From an uncultured Lachnospiraceae bacterium (GTDB lineage: Bacteria; Bacillota; Clostridia; Lachnospirales; Lachnospiraceae): a stretch of 12,142 nucleotides of DNA. The stretch's first letter is position 1; every line of letters starts with the position of its first letter. Both the position numbers and the translations under genes were made by a program. Shown here piece by piece: positions 1 to 6,167 of the stretch. Where the stretch lies: NCBI GenBank assembly GCA_934351705.1, contig CAKRJK010000015.1, positions 1-12,142 on the forward strand, written 5' to 3'. A model generated the notes under the pieces. That model searched no databases. It was not told the origin of the DNA and was given only the letters and a program-made list of their open reading frames with translations.

Positions 1-88
1 TGACAATTATAAGATAACTACAAGTGAGCTATGCCCACGATAACAGCAAAATAACACAGGGTATTTTTGCCCTTTTTAGGAGGTATTT

Positions 89-1018
89 ATGACATTTTTA
101 CAATTTAAAAACAAACTGCTCACAGAGCTTTGCGCCGACTTCGGCTCCGATTATCAGATTGAGGTCCTCACGATTCCCAAAAATAACAAGGTCACATTAC
201 AAGGACTTTCCATTCATAAAAAAGACCTTCACATCTCCCCTACGATTTATCTCGAACCATTTTATGAAGCATTCAAACAGGGAACTCCCTTTGACGAAAT
301 CCTAAAAGAAATCAAACTGACCTACTATCACACCATTCCCCCGGTCGACTTTGACATCAGCTTTTTTACCGAATTTGAATCCGTCAAACCACACATCTGC
401 ATGAAGCTCATCCATTATCAAAGAAATGAGGAACTTCTCAAAGAAATCCCTCATATCCGTTTTCTTGACTTAGCCGTCGTATTCTATTATCTCTTTCCGA
501 TTGCAATGTGCGAGAACGCAACCATCCTGATCTACAATCATCATCTTTCCCTTTGGAACATTGACAGCGAAGAACTCTTTCAGATTGCCAAAGAAAATTC
601 TCCGAAACTTCTGCCCTATTACCTGGATGATATTTTCTCCGTTATGGACGGATTAGATGGGTATGCTCCCTCTCCTTCTTCTTCCAACATCTACGTGCTG
701 ACAAACAGCGATAAACTCTTTGGTGCTTCTGCCATTCTTTATCCTCAGCTATTGTCTTTGATCTCACACCGCATGGAATGTGATTTTGTGATCATCCCAA
801 GCAGTATCCATGAGGTTCTCTTAATTCCTTATACCGAAAACACTCCTCCCGCACATTATGAGGAGATGATTTCCGAAGTCAATAACACACAGCTTGCAAG
901 AGAAGAAATCTTATCCGATCACGCTTATTTTTTTGAACGCGCAACCGATTCTATAAGCTGTTATACAGCTTCTCATACTCTTTCGCCGAAGCCTTCCATG
1001 AGTAATCACATTTCATAG
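89..1018 (+). CDS. DUF5688-type protein of unknown function
   Basis: I recognise this as resembling the DUF5688 proteins common in Lachnospiraceae; no biochemical function is known to me. The 309-residue product has no signal peptide and no clear membrane segment, so it is probably cytosolic. Hydrophobic patches at about 125-140 and a family-like stretch at about 232-249 (FVIIPSSIHEVLLIP) support the assignment. The ATG start is well placed: a perfect AGGAGG lies at 78-83, five bases upstream. It is the only plus-strand gene here and converges on glgA. Its last 22 codons are antisense to the end of glgA, and this tail (about residues 288-309, rich in Ser, Thr and His) lies beyond the recognisable family region. 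The tail is probably a lineage-specific extension. Family assignment is from memory of the motif pattern and moderately sure; that it is a real gene is very likely. Confidence 0.8.
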   Translation: MTFLQFKNKLLTELCADFGSDYQIEVLTIPKNNKVTLQGLSIHKKDLHISPTIYLEPFYEAFKQGTPFDEILKEIKLTYYHTIPPVDFDISFFTEFESVKPHICMKLIHYQRNEELLKEIPHIRFLDLAVVFYYLFPIAMCENATILIYNHHLSLWNIDSEELFQIAKENSPKLLPYYLDDIFSVMDGLDGYAPSPSSSNIYVLTNSDKLFGASAILYPQLLSLISHRMECDFVIIPSSIHEVLLIPYTENTPPAHYEEMISEVNNTQLAREEILSDHAYFFERATDSISCYTASHTLSPKPSMSNHIS

Positions 1019-2390
1019 CACGTTTGACCATTGCATTCCATTCCGGTCTGTGATTCTCATAGACATCTTTTGCATAACGGATCATATGCAGCATCTCATA
1101 GGCATCATAATTTGCAAAGGAGAATCCGTTTCCTGTCTGCTCGTATTCATTATACGGCATCACCGTATCCCGAAGTCCTCCGGTCTCCCGAACCATCGGT
1201 AATGTACCGTACCGCATACTCATCAGCTGGCTGAGTCCGCACGGCTCAAACAAAGACGGCATCAAAAATGCGTCTGCTCCCGCATAGATACAGTGTGCGA
1301 GCGGTTCTGAGTAATGTAAGGTCGCCGCCACCTGTTTTTCATATTTCCAGCAGAAATGACGGAACATATTCTCGTATTCTTCCTCGCCCGTTCCGAGTAC
1401 AACAAGCTGGATCTGTTTGTCTGTCAAAAGTTCTTCCATCACGTGTGCGATCAGATCAAATCCTTTTTGCACCGTCATTCTGGATACAATTCCAATCAAA
1501 AAGGCATCCTCTTGCTCCGGCAGTCCGAAAGATCTCTGCACCTCCAGCTTATTTAATTTCTTGACATCCTCTACATTCTCTACCGTATAATGTCTTCCCA
1601 GATAAATATCCTTATCCGGATTATACTCTTCATAATCGATTCCGTTTAAAATTCCCACAAGGGAATCGCCCTTTGAGAGCATAAGTCCGTCCAGACCTTC
1701 CCCTCCGTTCGGTGTTGTGATCTCATAGGCATATGTCTTGCTCACAGTGGTGACCTTATCGGAGTACACGATGCCTCCTTTTAGATAATTCGCCTCACCG
1801 TATGACTCTAACTTATCCAGTGCAAACACTTCCTCCGGCAGTCCTGTGATGTCACGAACCTCGTTCAGCTTCCATCTGCCTTGGAATTTCATGTTGTGGA
1901 TTGTAAAGACGGTTTTCATGTTCCAGTAAAAATCGTCTTTACTGTATTCTGTTTTTAAAAATACTGGAACCAGACCGGTCTGCCAGTCATGGCAATGTAC
2001 AATATCCGCTTTAAAGTCAAGAATCTTCATCGCCTCGATTGCCGCCTTTGCAAAAAAGGCAAATTTCTCAACGTCTTCATAGATATGATTGTACGGTTTC
2101 CATCCATTGAAATAATACTCATTATCAATAAAATAATACGTGATTCCGTCATTTACAGCCATCCAGATTCCCGCATACTGCTCTCTCCAGTTGAGCGTGA
2201 CATAAAACTCATCAACATATGTCATCCCGGCTTTTTTCCGGTCTTCAATACACATATATTTTGGTAAAATGACGCGCACGTCATATTTGTTCTTATCAAA
2301 ATATTTTGGCAGAGAACCTGTTACGTCTGCCAGTCCTCCTGTTTTTATGTACGGAACTGCCTCCGATGTGACAAACAATACTTTCTTCAT
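951..2390 (-). CDS. glgA: Glycogen synthase (ADP-glucose type, GT5)
   Basis: Transfers glucose from ADP-glucose to the non-reducing end of a growing alpha-1,4-glucan in bacterial glycogen synthesis; cytosolic. The 479 residues match the usual family length. The N-terminal catalytic domain carries the sugar-nucleotide loop KTGGLADV (16-23), HCHDWQTGL (132-140) and TIHNMKFQG (163-171). The C-terminal Rossmann domain has SRMTVQKG (303-310, with the conserved Arg304 and Lys309) and FEPCGLSQ (381-388, with Glu382), followed by TGGLRDTV (403-410). The ATG has GGGAGG at 2399-2404, eight bases upstream. It stands alone without glgB, glgC or glgD in this window. It lies downstream of spo0A but is separated from it by a strong terminator, so it is probably transcribed on its own. 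Its stop codon lies inside the convergent DUF5688-type gene. Confidence 0.97.
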   Translation of the reverse strand: MKKVLFVTSEAVPYIKTGGLADVTGSLPKYFDKNKYDVRVILPKYMCIEDRKKAGMTYVDEFYVTLNWREQYAGIWMAVNDGITYYFIDNEYYFNGWKPYNHIYEDVEKFAFFAKAAIEAMKILDFKADIVHCHDWQTGLVPVFLKTEYSKDDFYWNMKTVFTIHNMKFQGRWKLNEVRDITGLPEEVFALDKLESYGEANYLKGGIVYSDKVTTVSKTYAYEITTPNGGEGLDGLMLSKGDSLVGILNGIDYEEYNPDKDIYLGRHYTVENVEDVKKLNKLEVQRSFGLPEQEDAFLIGIVSRMTVQKGFDLIAHVMEELLTDKQIQLVVLGTGEEEYENMFRHFCWKYEKQVAATLHYSEPLAHCIYAGADAFLMPSLFEPCGLSQLMSMRYGTLPMVRETGGLRDTVMPYNEYEQTGNGFSFANYDAYEMLHMIRYAKDVYENHRPEWNAMVKRAMKCDYSWKASAKEYEKLYNSL

Positions 2391-2417
2391 CTGTGTTTCC
2401 TCCCAATGCTTTTCTTT

Positions 2418-2426
2418 ATTTTACCA
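2418..2426 (-). promoter_or_regulatory. Candidate extended -10 promoter of glgA
   Basis: On the minus strand TGGTAAAAT fits an extended -10 element (TGnTAtAAT) in the short gap between the spo0A terminator and glgA. It would start transcripts near 2411, giving a leader of about 21 bases that includes the GGGAGG ribosome site. No good -35 hexamer is present at the expected spacing (ATGAAA is weak). It is supported mainly by position and the -10 match. Confidence 0.35.
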
Positions 2427-2469
2427 CTAATCTGTTTCTTTTTCATCTGATTTTCTGATATTTGTACAG

Positions 2470-2511
2470 AAAAAGAACTGCGGCAGACATCTTCCTGTTT
2501 CGCCGCAGTTC
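2470..2511 (-). terminator. Intrinsic terminator of spo0A
   Basis: A perfect 10-bp inverted repeat, GAACTGCGGC (2475-2484) and GCCGCAGTTC (2502-2511), encloses a 17-base loop. Read on the minus strand the stem is followed immediately by five T residues. It begins 26 bases after the spo0A stop codon. It separates spo0A from glgA and implies that glgA needs its own promoter. On the plus strand the following sequence is only loosely T-rich, so it is best read as one-directional. Confidence 0.85.
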
Positions 2512-2537
2512 CTGCTATTATTTCTTCTTTTTTCAAA

Positions 2538-3335
2538 TTATGCTCCGCATTTATATTCTAAACGAATTTTGTCTGCGATTAAAGCAATAAACTCTGAATT
2601 TGTCGGTTTTCCTTTGCCGTTATTGATCGTATATCCGAATAACTCGTCAATCGTATCCATCTTGCCTCTGCTCCACGCAACCTCGATTGCATGGCGGATC
2701 GCTCTCTCGACACGGCTCGGTGTTGTCTGGAATTTCTTTGCGATGGTCGGATATAATATCTTGGTAATAGAGTTTAACATGTCCATATCGTTGACCGACA
2801 TGATAATGGCTTCTCTTAAATACTGATAGCCCTTAATATGTGCCGGTACTCCGATTTCATGGATGATGGCTGTCACATCACTCTCTAAATCGTGTACTAC
2901 CGGTTCCTGTTTTTCATAAGGATTTACTTTTCGTGCTTCGGTCGCTCTCATCACATTTCGATTTTTGACATCTTTTATCCTGTTAATGATCATGTCATTG
3001 TCAAACGGTTTCATAATATAGTAATCTGCCCCGAGTCGGAATGCATCTTCGGTGATTTTTTCCTGTCCGATCGCACTGATCATGATGAATGCCGGGTGTT
3101 TTTTGATGGTGCTGTCACGATTGATCTTTTCCATGACTCCCAATCCGTCCATTTTCGGCATCACAATATCCAATAATACTACATCAGGCTCGGCGGTTTT
3201 TATCAATTTATAGGCTTCCTCTCCGTCTTTTGCGGTTCCGATGACCTGTAATTCTTCATCTCTTTGTACTATATCGCCTAAAAGGCGTACCATTCTTTCG
3301 TTATCGTCTGCGATTGCGACATTCAGCTTTTCCAT
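2538..3335 (-). CDS. spo0A: Stage 0 sporulation response regulator Spo0A
   Basis: Master regulator of entry into sporulation: when phosphorylated it binds 0A boxes and activates or represses early sporulation genes. From the start chosen here the protein is 265 residues, close to the well-studied Bacillus protein. The N-terminal receiver domain (about 1-125) shows the acidic pair Asp10-Asp11, phosphoacceptor Asp56 in [11 protein letters not shown], Ser87 and Lys109 in KPF. A linker leads to the C-terminal DNA-binding domain (about 150-265) with the family's recognition-helix segment [15 protein letters not shown] (207-221). I prefer this ATG because AGGAGG lies seven bases upstream (3343-3348). 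A GTG nine codons further up (3360-3362) would fall at the predicted transcript start and has no ribosome site. A sigma-A-type promoter and 0A-like boxes lie upstream and a terminator downstream. The usual neighbour spoIVB is displaced here by a fic gene. Confidence 0.98.
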   Translation of the reverse strand: MEKLNVAIADDNERMVRLLGDIVQRDEELQVIGTAKDGEEAYKLIKTAEPDVVLLDIVMPKMDGLGVMEKINRDSTIKKHPAFIMISAIGQEKITEDAFRLGADYYIMKPFDNDMIINRIKDVKNRNVMRATEARKVNPYEKQEPVVHDLESDVTAIIHEIGVPAHIKGYQYLREAIIMSVNDMDMLNSITKILYPTIAKKFQTTPSRVERAIRHAIEVAWSRGKMDTIDELFGYTINNGKGKPTNSEFIALIADKIRLEYKCGA

Positions 3336-3342
3336 GCTGGTT

Positions 3343-3348
3343 CCTCCT
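3343..3348 (-). promoter_or_regulatory. Ribosome binding site deciding the spo0A start
   Basis: On the minus strand a perfect AGGAGG lies seven bases before the ATG at 3335. It supports the 265-residue start over the upstream in-frame GTG at 3362. Confidence 0.9.
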
Positions 3349-3371
3349 AATATATTTTTCACACTTGTTGT

Positions 3372-3400
3372 ATTATAACTTGCTTTTCCCCATAGTTCAA
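3372..3400 (-). promoter_or_regulatory. Sigma-A-type promoter of spo0A
   Basis: On the minus strand TTGAAC (3395-3400) and a perfect TATAAT (3372-3377) are separated by exactly 17 bases. The predicted transcript start is near 3365, giving a leader of about 30 bases that contains the AGGAGG site. The spacing, perfect -10 and leader length make this a convincing vegetative-type promoter. I found no convincing sigma-H promoter beside it. Confidence 0.75.
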
Positions 3401-3419
3401 TGAATTTCGTTCCTTTTAA

Positions 3420-3426
3420 TTCGACA
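3420..3426 (-). promoter_or_regulatory. Candidate 0A box upstream of spo0A promoter
   Basis: The minus strand reads TGTCGAA, the core 0A-box sequence known from Bacillus and Clostridia. It sits about 20 bases upstream of the -35 hexamer, centred near -58 relative to the predicted start. That place is compatible with positive autoregulation by Spo0A. A seven-base match alone is weak evidence, but two further 0A-like octamers lie about 90-115 bases upstream of it. Confidence 0.5.
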
Positions 3427-3508
3427 TAGAACTATCCTTAACAACATCTTTATACACGCCTTGTCTTAAGCATGGAAATTGTAGCCCTTTTTCAGAAATA
3501 TTCTTGTC

Positions 3509-3536
3509 AAAAAATGTCGACAATTATTTGTCGACA
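3509..3536 (-). promoter_or_regulatory. Paired 0A-like boxes that also form a terminator-like hairpin
   Basis: TTGTCGACA at 3528-3536 and its exact reverse complement at 3515-3523 form a 9-bp inverted repeat with a 4-base spacer. Each arm resembles the 0A box TTGTCGAA and holds the palindrome TGTCGACA. On the minus strand the hairpin is followed directly by six T residues (3509-3514) and lies 47 bases past the fic stop, so it could equally be the fic terminator. Both roles are possible together. A near-match TTGTCAAAA on the plus strand (3504-3512) overlaps the T tract. Confidence 0.5.
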
Positions 3537-3583
3537 CCTTTCTTGACGGCTTCTTAACACTGAAAATACTGCATTTTTCCCTC

Positions 3584-4723
3584 TTATGTATCCTTTCTCA
3601 ATATCTCCAAATACTCCTCATATGCAAACACCCTGTTTCGTGCAGCATTGGTTGTTTCCTGCAAAATACCAAGTTCCACAAGTTTCTTCACGGCAGTAGA
3701 TACTGTGTTATAACTAACCTCTAATTCCTTTGCAGTTCTCTTGATATCAATAATCGGATACTGCTCAATATAATCAAACACTGCCCGTAAATTATCCTTT
3801 TTTCGAGTTGTCTTAGGAAGTTTTTCTACATTTCTATCATGCAACGCCGAAAGCTGACGAATTGTTTCCAGAGAATCCGTTGCAGCTTGACTCACTGCCT
3901 CCAAAAAGAATCTTATCCATTGTTCAAAGTTCCCACTTCTTCTGACTTCGCTGATTCGATCATAATATTCTATCTGGTTCTTTTTCAAAAAATAGGATAT
4001 ATAAATAACCGGTTTTGCGAGCAATCCCTGTTCCATCAGATAAAGCAATATCAAAAGTCTGCCGATTCTTCCGTTTCCATCCAAAAACGGGTGTATTGTT
4101 TCAAACTGATAATGAATCAGGGCTACTCTGATCAACGGATCATAATCTACCTTTTCATTGATAAATGTCTCCAAATCTGACATCGCGTTTTGCATATCAT
4201 TTACATTTGGTGGAATATATCTTGCATCTTTTAAAGAACAGTTGGCAGGTCCAATCCAATTTTGGGAATGTCTGAATTCTCCCGGAGTCTTATCCTGTCC
4301 GCGAACTCCTTCCATTAACTCTTTATGGATTTCTCTTATTAATCGACAACATAAAGGTAATCTTTCCAGACGTTTCAATGCATACTGTGTTGCTTTCACA
4401 TAATTGATCACATCCGAAACATCAAGATTTGCATTTGTTTCCACTTCCGGGTCCAGTACATCATCAAGAGTACACTGTGTTCCCTCTATTTGCGAAGAAA
4501 TCAATGCTTCTTTTCTGACATACATTGATATAAACAAATCAGCATTTGAAATTAGCTGTGATGCGGTATCGAGTTTTACAAGTTGCTTATTTGCATCTAC
4601 TAAGAGTCTTATCATTTCCTCATCTATCTCGATTTCCGGCACCGGGGGCAATGGATTTGGTTCAAAAGATTGATAAGCAGCCTCCCCGGTTAAATTGTCA
4701 ACATAGATTCCTGCTCGATTCAT
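3584..4723 (-). CDS. Fic-family protein (probable AMPylase) with C-terminal winged helix
   Basis: Fic enzymes usually transfer AMP from ATP to a hydroxyl side chain of a target protein; the target here is unknown. The 379 residues have the architecture of Shewanella SoFic: an N-terminal Fic_N-like region (about 15-95), the Fic core (about 105-275) and a winged-helix domain (about 310-365). The active-site loop HPFLDGNGRIGR (211-222) is intact, with His211, Asn217, Arg219 and Arg222. SSQIEG (76-81) matches the inhibitory motif (S/T)xxxE(G/N) in the position typical of class II Fic proteins, with Ser76 and Glu80, so the enzyme is probably self-inhibited and needs no separate antitoxin. GAGGTG at 4732-4737 supports the ATG. 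The gene splits the usual spoIVB-spo0A pair and is preceded by an AT-rich promoter covered with repeats, suggesting an accessory insertion with its own control. The winged helix is a plausible autoregulator; that is inference. Confidence 0.93.
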   Translation of the reverse strand: MNRAGIYVDNLTGEAAYQSFEPNPLPPVPEIEIDEEMIRLLVDANKQLVKLDTASQLISNADLFISMYVRKEALISSQIEGTQCTLDDVLDPEVETNANLDVSDVINYVKATQYALKRLERLPLCCRLIREIHKELMEGVRGQDKTPGEFRHSQNWIGPANCSLKDARYIPPNVNDMQNAMSDLETFINEKVDYDPLIRVALIHYQFETIHPFLDGNGRIGRLLILLYLMEQGLLAKPVIYISYFLKKNQIEYYDRISEVRRSGNFEQWIRFFLEAVSQAATDSLETIRQLSALHDRNVEKLPKTTRKKDNLRAVFDYIEQYPIIDIKRTAKELEVSYNTVSTAVKKLVELGILQETTNAARNRVFAYEEYLEILRKDT

Positions 4724-4737
4724 ATACTTTTCACCTC

Positions 4738-4833
4738 TTTTTGAAATAACTATACTTATTATACCTCTTTTATTTCAAAAAACAACCTAGTTTTTGAAAT
4801 AATAATTTTGACACTTATATCTTATTTCAAAAA
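4738..4833. repeat. Four alternating 12-mer repeats, probable fic operator array
   Basis: The exact 12-mer TTATTTCAAAAA occurs at 4770-4781 and 4822-4833, and its exact reverse complement at 4738-4749 and 4791-4802. Orientation alternates strictly, and centres are 32, 21 and 31 bases apart, near three, two and three DNA turns, so all sites should face the same side of the helix. Relative to the fic promoter, the first copy covers about +2 to +13 and touches the ribosome site. The second lies between -10 and -35, and the third and fourth lie upstream. This layout suits a repressor acting on fic. The protein bound is not known; the winged helix of the Fic protein is one candidate. Confidence 0.8.
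4758..4785 (-). promoter_or_regulatory. Promoter of the fic gene
   Basis: The minus strand has a perfect TATAAT (4758-4763) and TTGTTT (4780-4785) 16 bases upstream. The predicted start near 4751 gives a leader of about 28 bases carrying GAGGTG. The second 12-mer repeat fills much of the spacer and the first covers the initially transcribed bases, so occupancy would block polymerase. The -35 hexamer is weak; the -10 is strong. Confidence 0.65.
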
Positions 4834-4880
4834 TCCCCGTTTTATTTTTAAAACCACACGGCTCTCTCCTAATACCTCGG

Positions 4881-6122
4881 TCAATCCTCCAACATTTCCT
4901 CAATAAAAATCCCATATCCCTTCGTCGGATCATTGACAAATACATGGGTTACCCCACCGATAATCTTGCCGTTCTGGATAATCGGGCTTCCGCTCATGCC
5001 CTGCACGATTCCCCCGGTCAATCGGATCAATTCTTCATCCACCACTTCAAATTTAATGCCTTTATTCCGCTCCTTCGGATGATAGTCCACTCCGGTAATT
5101 TCAATCTTGTACTCTTTTCGCTCTCCCTCTATCGTACTTACAATGCTTGCCTCACCCAGTTGTACTTCCTGCTTGTATCCAATCTCCGTTTCCGAAACCT
5201 GCCGTAATTCCTCCGGCAGTTCATTCACCCTGCCGTAAACTCCGGTCACTTTATTTTCCGTAACATCTCCCATACAGTAGATATTGCTGTAATTGATCAC
5301 ACCGCTGAGCTCTCCCGGACTGCCCTTTTCGCCCTTGACAATCCCTACAATGTTCGTCCGATACAAAAGTCCCATATCCATCTGAATGAGCGTACTGGTA
5401 TCTACGTCACTTACCCCGTGTCCCAATGCACCGTAAGCACCGTTGGCTGCCGCGTAAGTCATTGTTCCCACTCCTGCCAGGTCATCACGAACCCAGATTC
5501 CCGCCTTGTATGTGTTTTCTGCGGTCAGCACCGGTTCTAATGCAACCTCAATCAACTCACCATCCCGCCGAATGCCAAAACACATCCGGTTTCCCTTAGA
5601 ATCATTGATCCTCTGCATCAATTCTTCTTTTGTGTCTACCTTTTCCCCATCGATTGTCTGGATATAATCACCGCTTCGCAGCAGATATTTTGACGGTTCT
5701 GTACTGCCGCCTGCGGCACTGTTGACAGGACTTGTGCCGATGACCATGATTCCGTCTGTCTTGACGTAGATTCCGACCGGAATCCCGCCCGGAAGCAGTT
5801 TCCTTGTCTCCACTTCCTCCACATGAATCTCTTTCATCGGAAAGATTCCCATTAATTTGCAAGATATGATATAAGAATTTTTTGCATTCTCTGTGCCCTT
5901 AGTCTCTTTTCCGTTCAAAATCAGAGAAACTAAGGTGACCTCTTCTTTTTCTTTCTCATTTACCTTTTCAAAAGTAACCGGCAACTGATTTTCTAACTGA
6001 AACTCCTCACCCTGTCTGACCGATACATTGTCGGGAATTGCATGAGCGAGTGTCCGGTACCCGAAACACAGAAGAAGGCATACTGCACCGATACTTATTT
6101 TTTTCTTCATTGATATCCACAT
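4881..6122 (-). CDS. spoIVB: SpoIVB forespore signalling serine peptidase
   Basis: Made in the forespore and secreted into the space between the two spore membranes, where SpoIVB triggers processing of pro-sigma-K in Bacillus; in Clostridia the downstream role may differ. The 413-residue product has a basic N-terminus and hydrophobic segment (about 9-22), then a PDZ domain (about 105-195, with GDYIQTIDGEKV at 151-162) and the SpoIVB/S55 peptidase domain. The likely catalytic triad is His235 in GHGVSD, Asp362, and Ser377 in GMSGSPI, matching the Bacillus order. The start is uncertain: the ATG at 6122 has AGAGG eight bases upstream, but the predicted sigma-G transcript would begin almost on that site. 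The ATG four codons later (6110) has only a distant AAAGG. The gene follows recN by 44 bases and would normally abut spo0A, but fic intervenes. Confidence 0.97.
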   Translation of the reverse strand: MWISMKKKISIGAVCLLLCFGYRTLAHAIPDNVSVRQGEEFQLENQLPVTFEKVNEKEKEEVTLVSLILNGKETKGTENAKNSYIISCKLMGIFPMKEIHVEEVETRKLLPGGIPVGIYVKTDGIMVIGTSPVNSAAGGSTEPSKYLLRSGDYIQTIDGEKVDTKEELMQRINDSKGNRMCFGIRRDGELIEVALEPVLTAENTYKAGIWVRDDLAGVGTMTYAAANGAYGALGHGVSDVDTSTLIQMDMGLLYRTNIVGIVKGEKGSPGELSGVINYSNIYCMGDVTENKVTGVYGRVNELPEELRQVSETEIGYKQEVQLGEASIVSTIEGERKEYKIEITGVDYHPKERNKGIKFEVVDEELIRLTGGIVQGMSGSPIIQNGKIIGGVTHVFVNDPTKGYGIFIEEMLED

Positions 6123-6138
6123 CCTTTTATCCTCTTTT

Positions 6139-6167
6139 TAGTATGTGAATATCTGAATTTTTCAAAC
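6139..6167 (-). promoter_or_regulatory. Sigma-G-like promoter of spoIVB
   Basis: On the minus strand CATACTA (6139-6145) is an exact match to the sigma-G -10 consensus. GTTTG (6163-6167) lies 17 bases upstream and matches four of five positions of the -35 GHATR. The -35 overlaps the recN stop codon. Forespore sigma-G expression is established for spoIVB in Bacillus subtilis. The predicted start, near 6132, leaves a leader of only about 10 bases before the first ATG, which weakens either the start choice or the promoter call. Confidence 0.5.

Noticed and set aside
58..77. GGG...CCC hairpin followed by T residues just before the DUF5688-type gene
   Set aside because: Only about three pairs can form, too short for a terminator or attenuator. 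I also saw no convincing promoter in positions 1-77.
3336..3362. Nine-codon N-terminal extension of Spo0A from a GTG
   Set aside because: The GTG falls at the predicted transcript start, lacks a ribosome site, and the extension would contain the AGGAGG that serves the downstream ATG.
3415..3445. Sigma-H promoter for spo0A (AGGATAG followed by GAAT on the minus strand)
   Set aside because: The distance between the two elements is about 12 bases, well short of the sigma-H requirement.
3478..3510. Second spo0A promoter with TTGACA (3505-3510) and TACAAT (3478-3483) on the minus strand
   Set aside because: The spacer is 21 bases, too long for a normal sigma-A promoter; the closer TTGAAC/TATAAT pair is far better.
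4808..4813. TTGACA on the plus strand upstream of fic
   Set aside because: No -10 at a usable distance and no plus-strand gene downstream.
4839..4872. Possible spoIVB terminator (GTTTTA / TAAAAC stem on the minus strand)
   Set aside because: The stem is short and AT-only apart from one pair, and the following T run is not adjacent; too weak to call.
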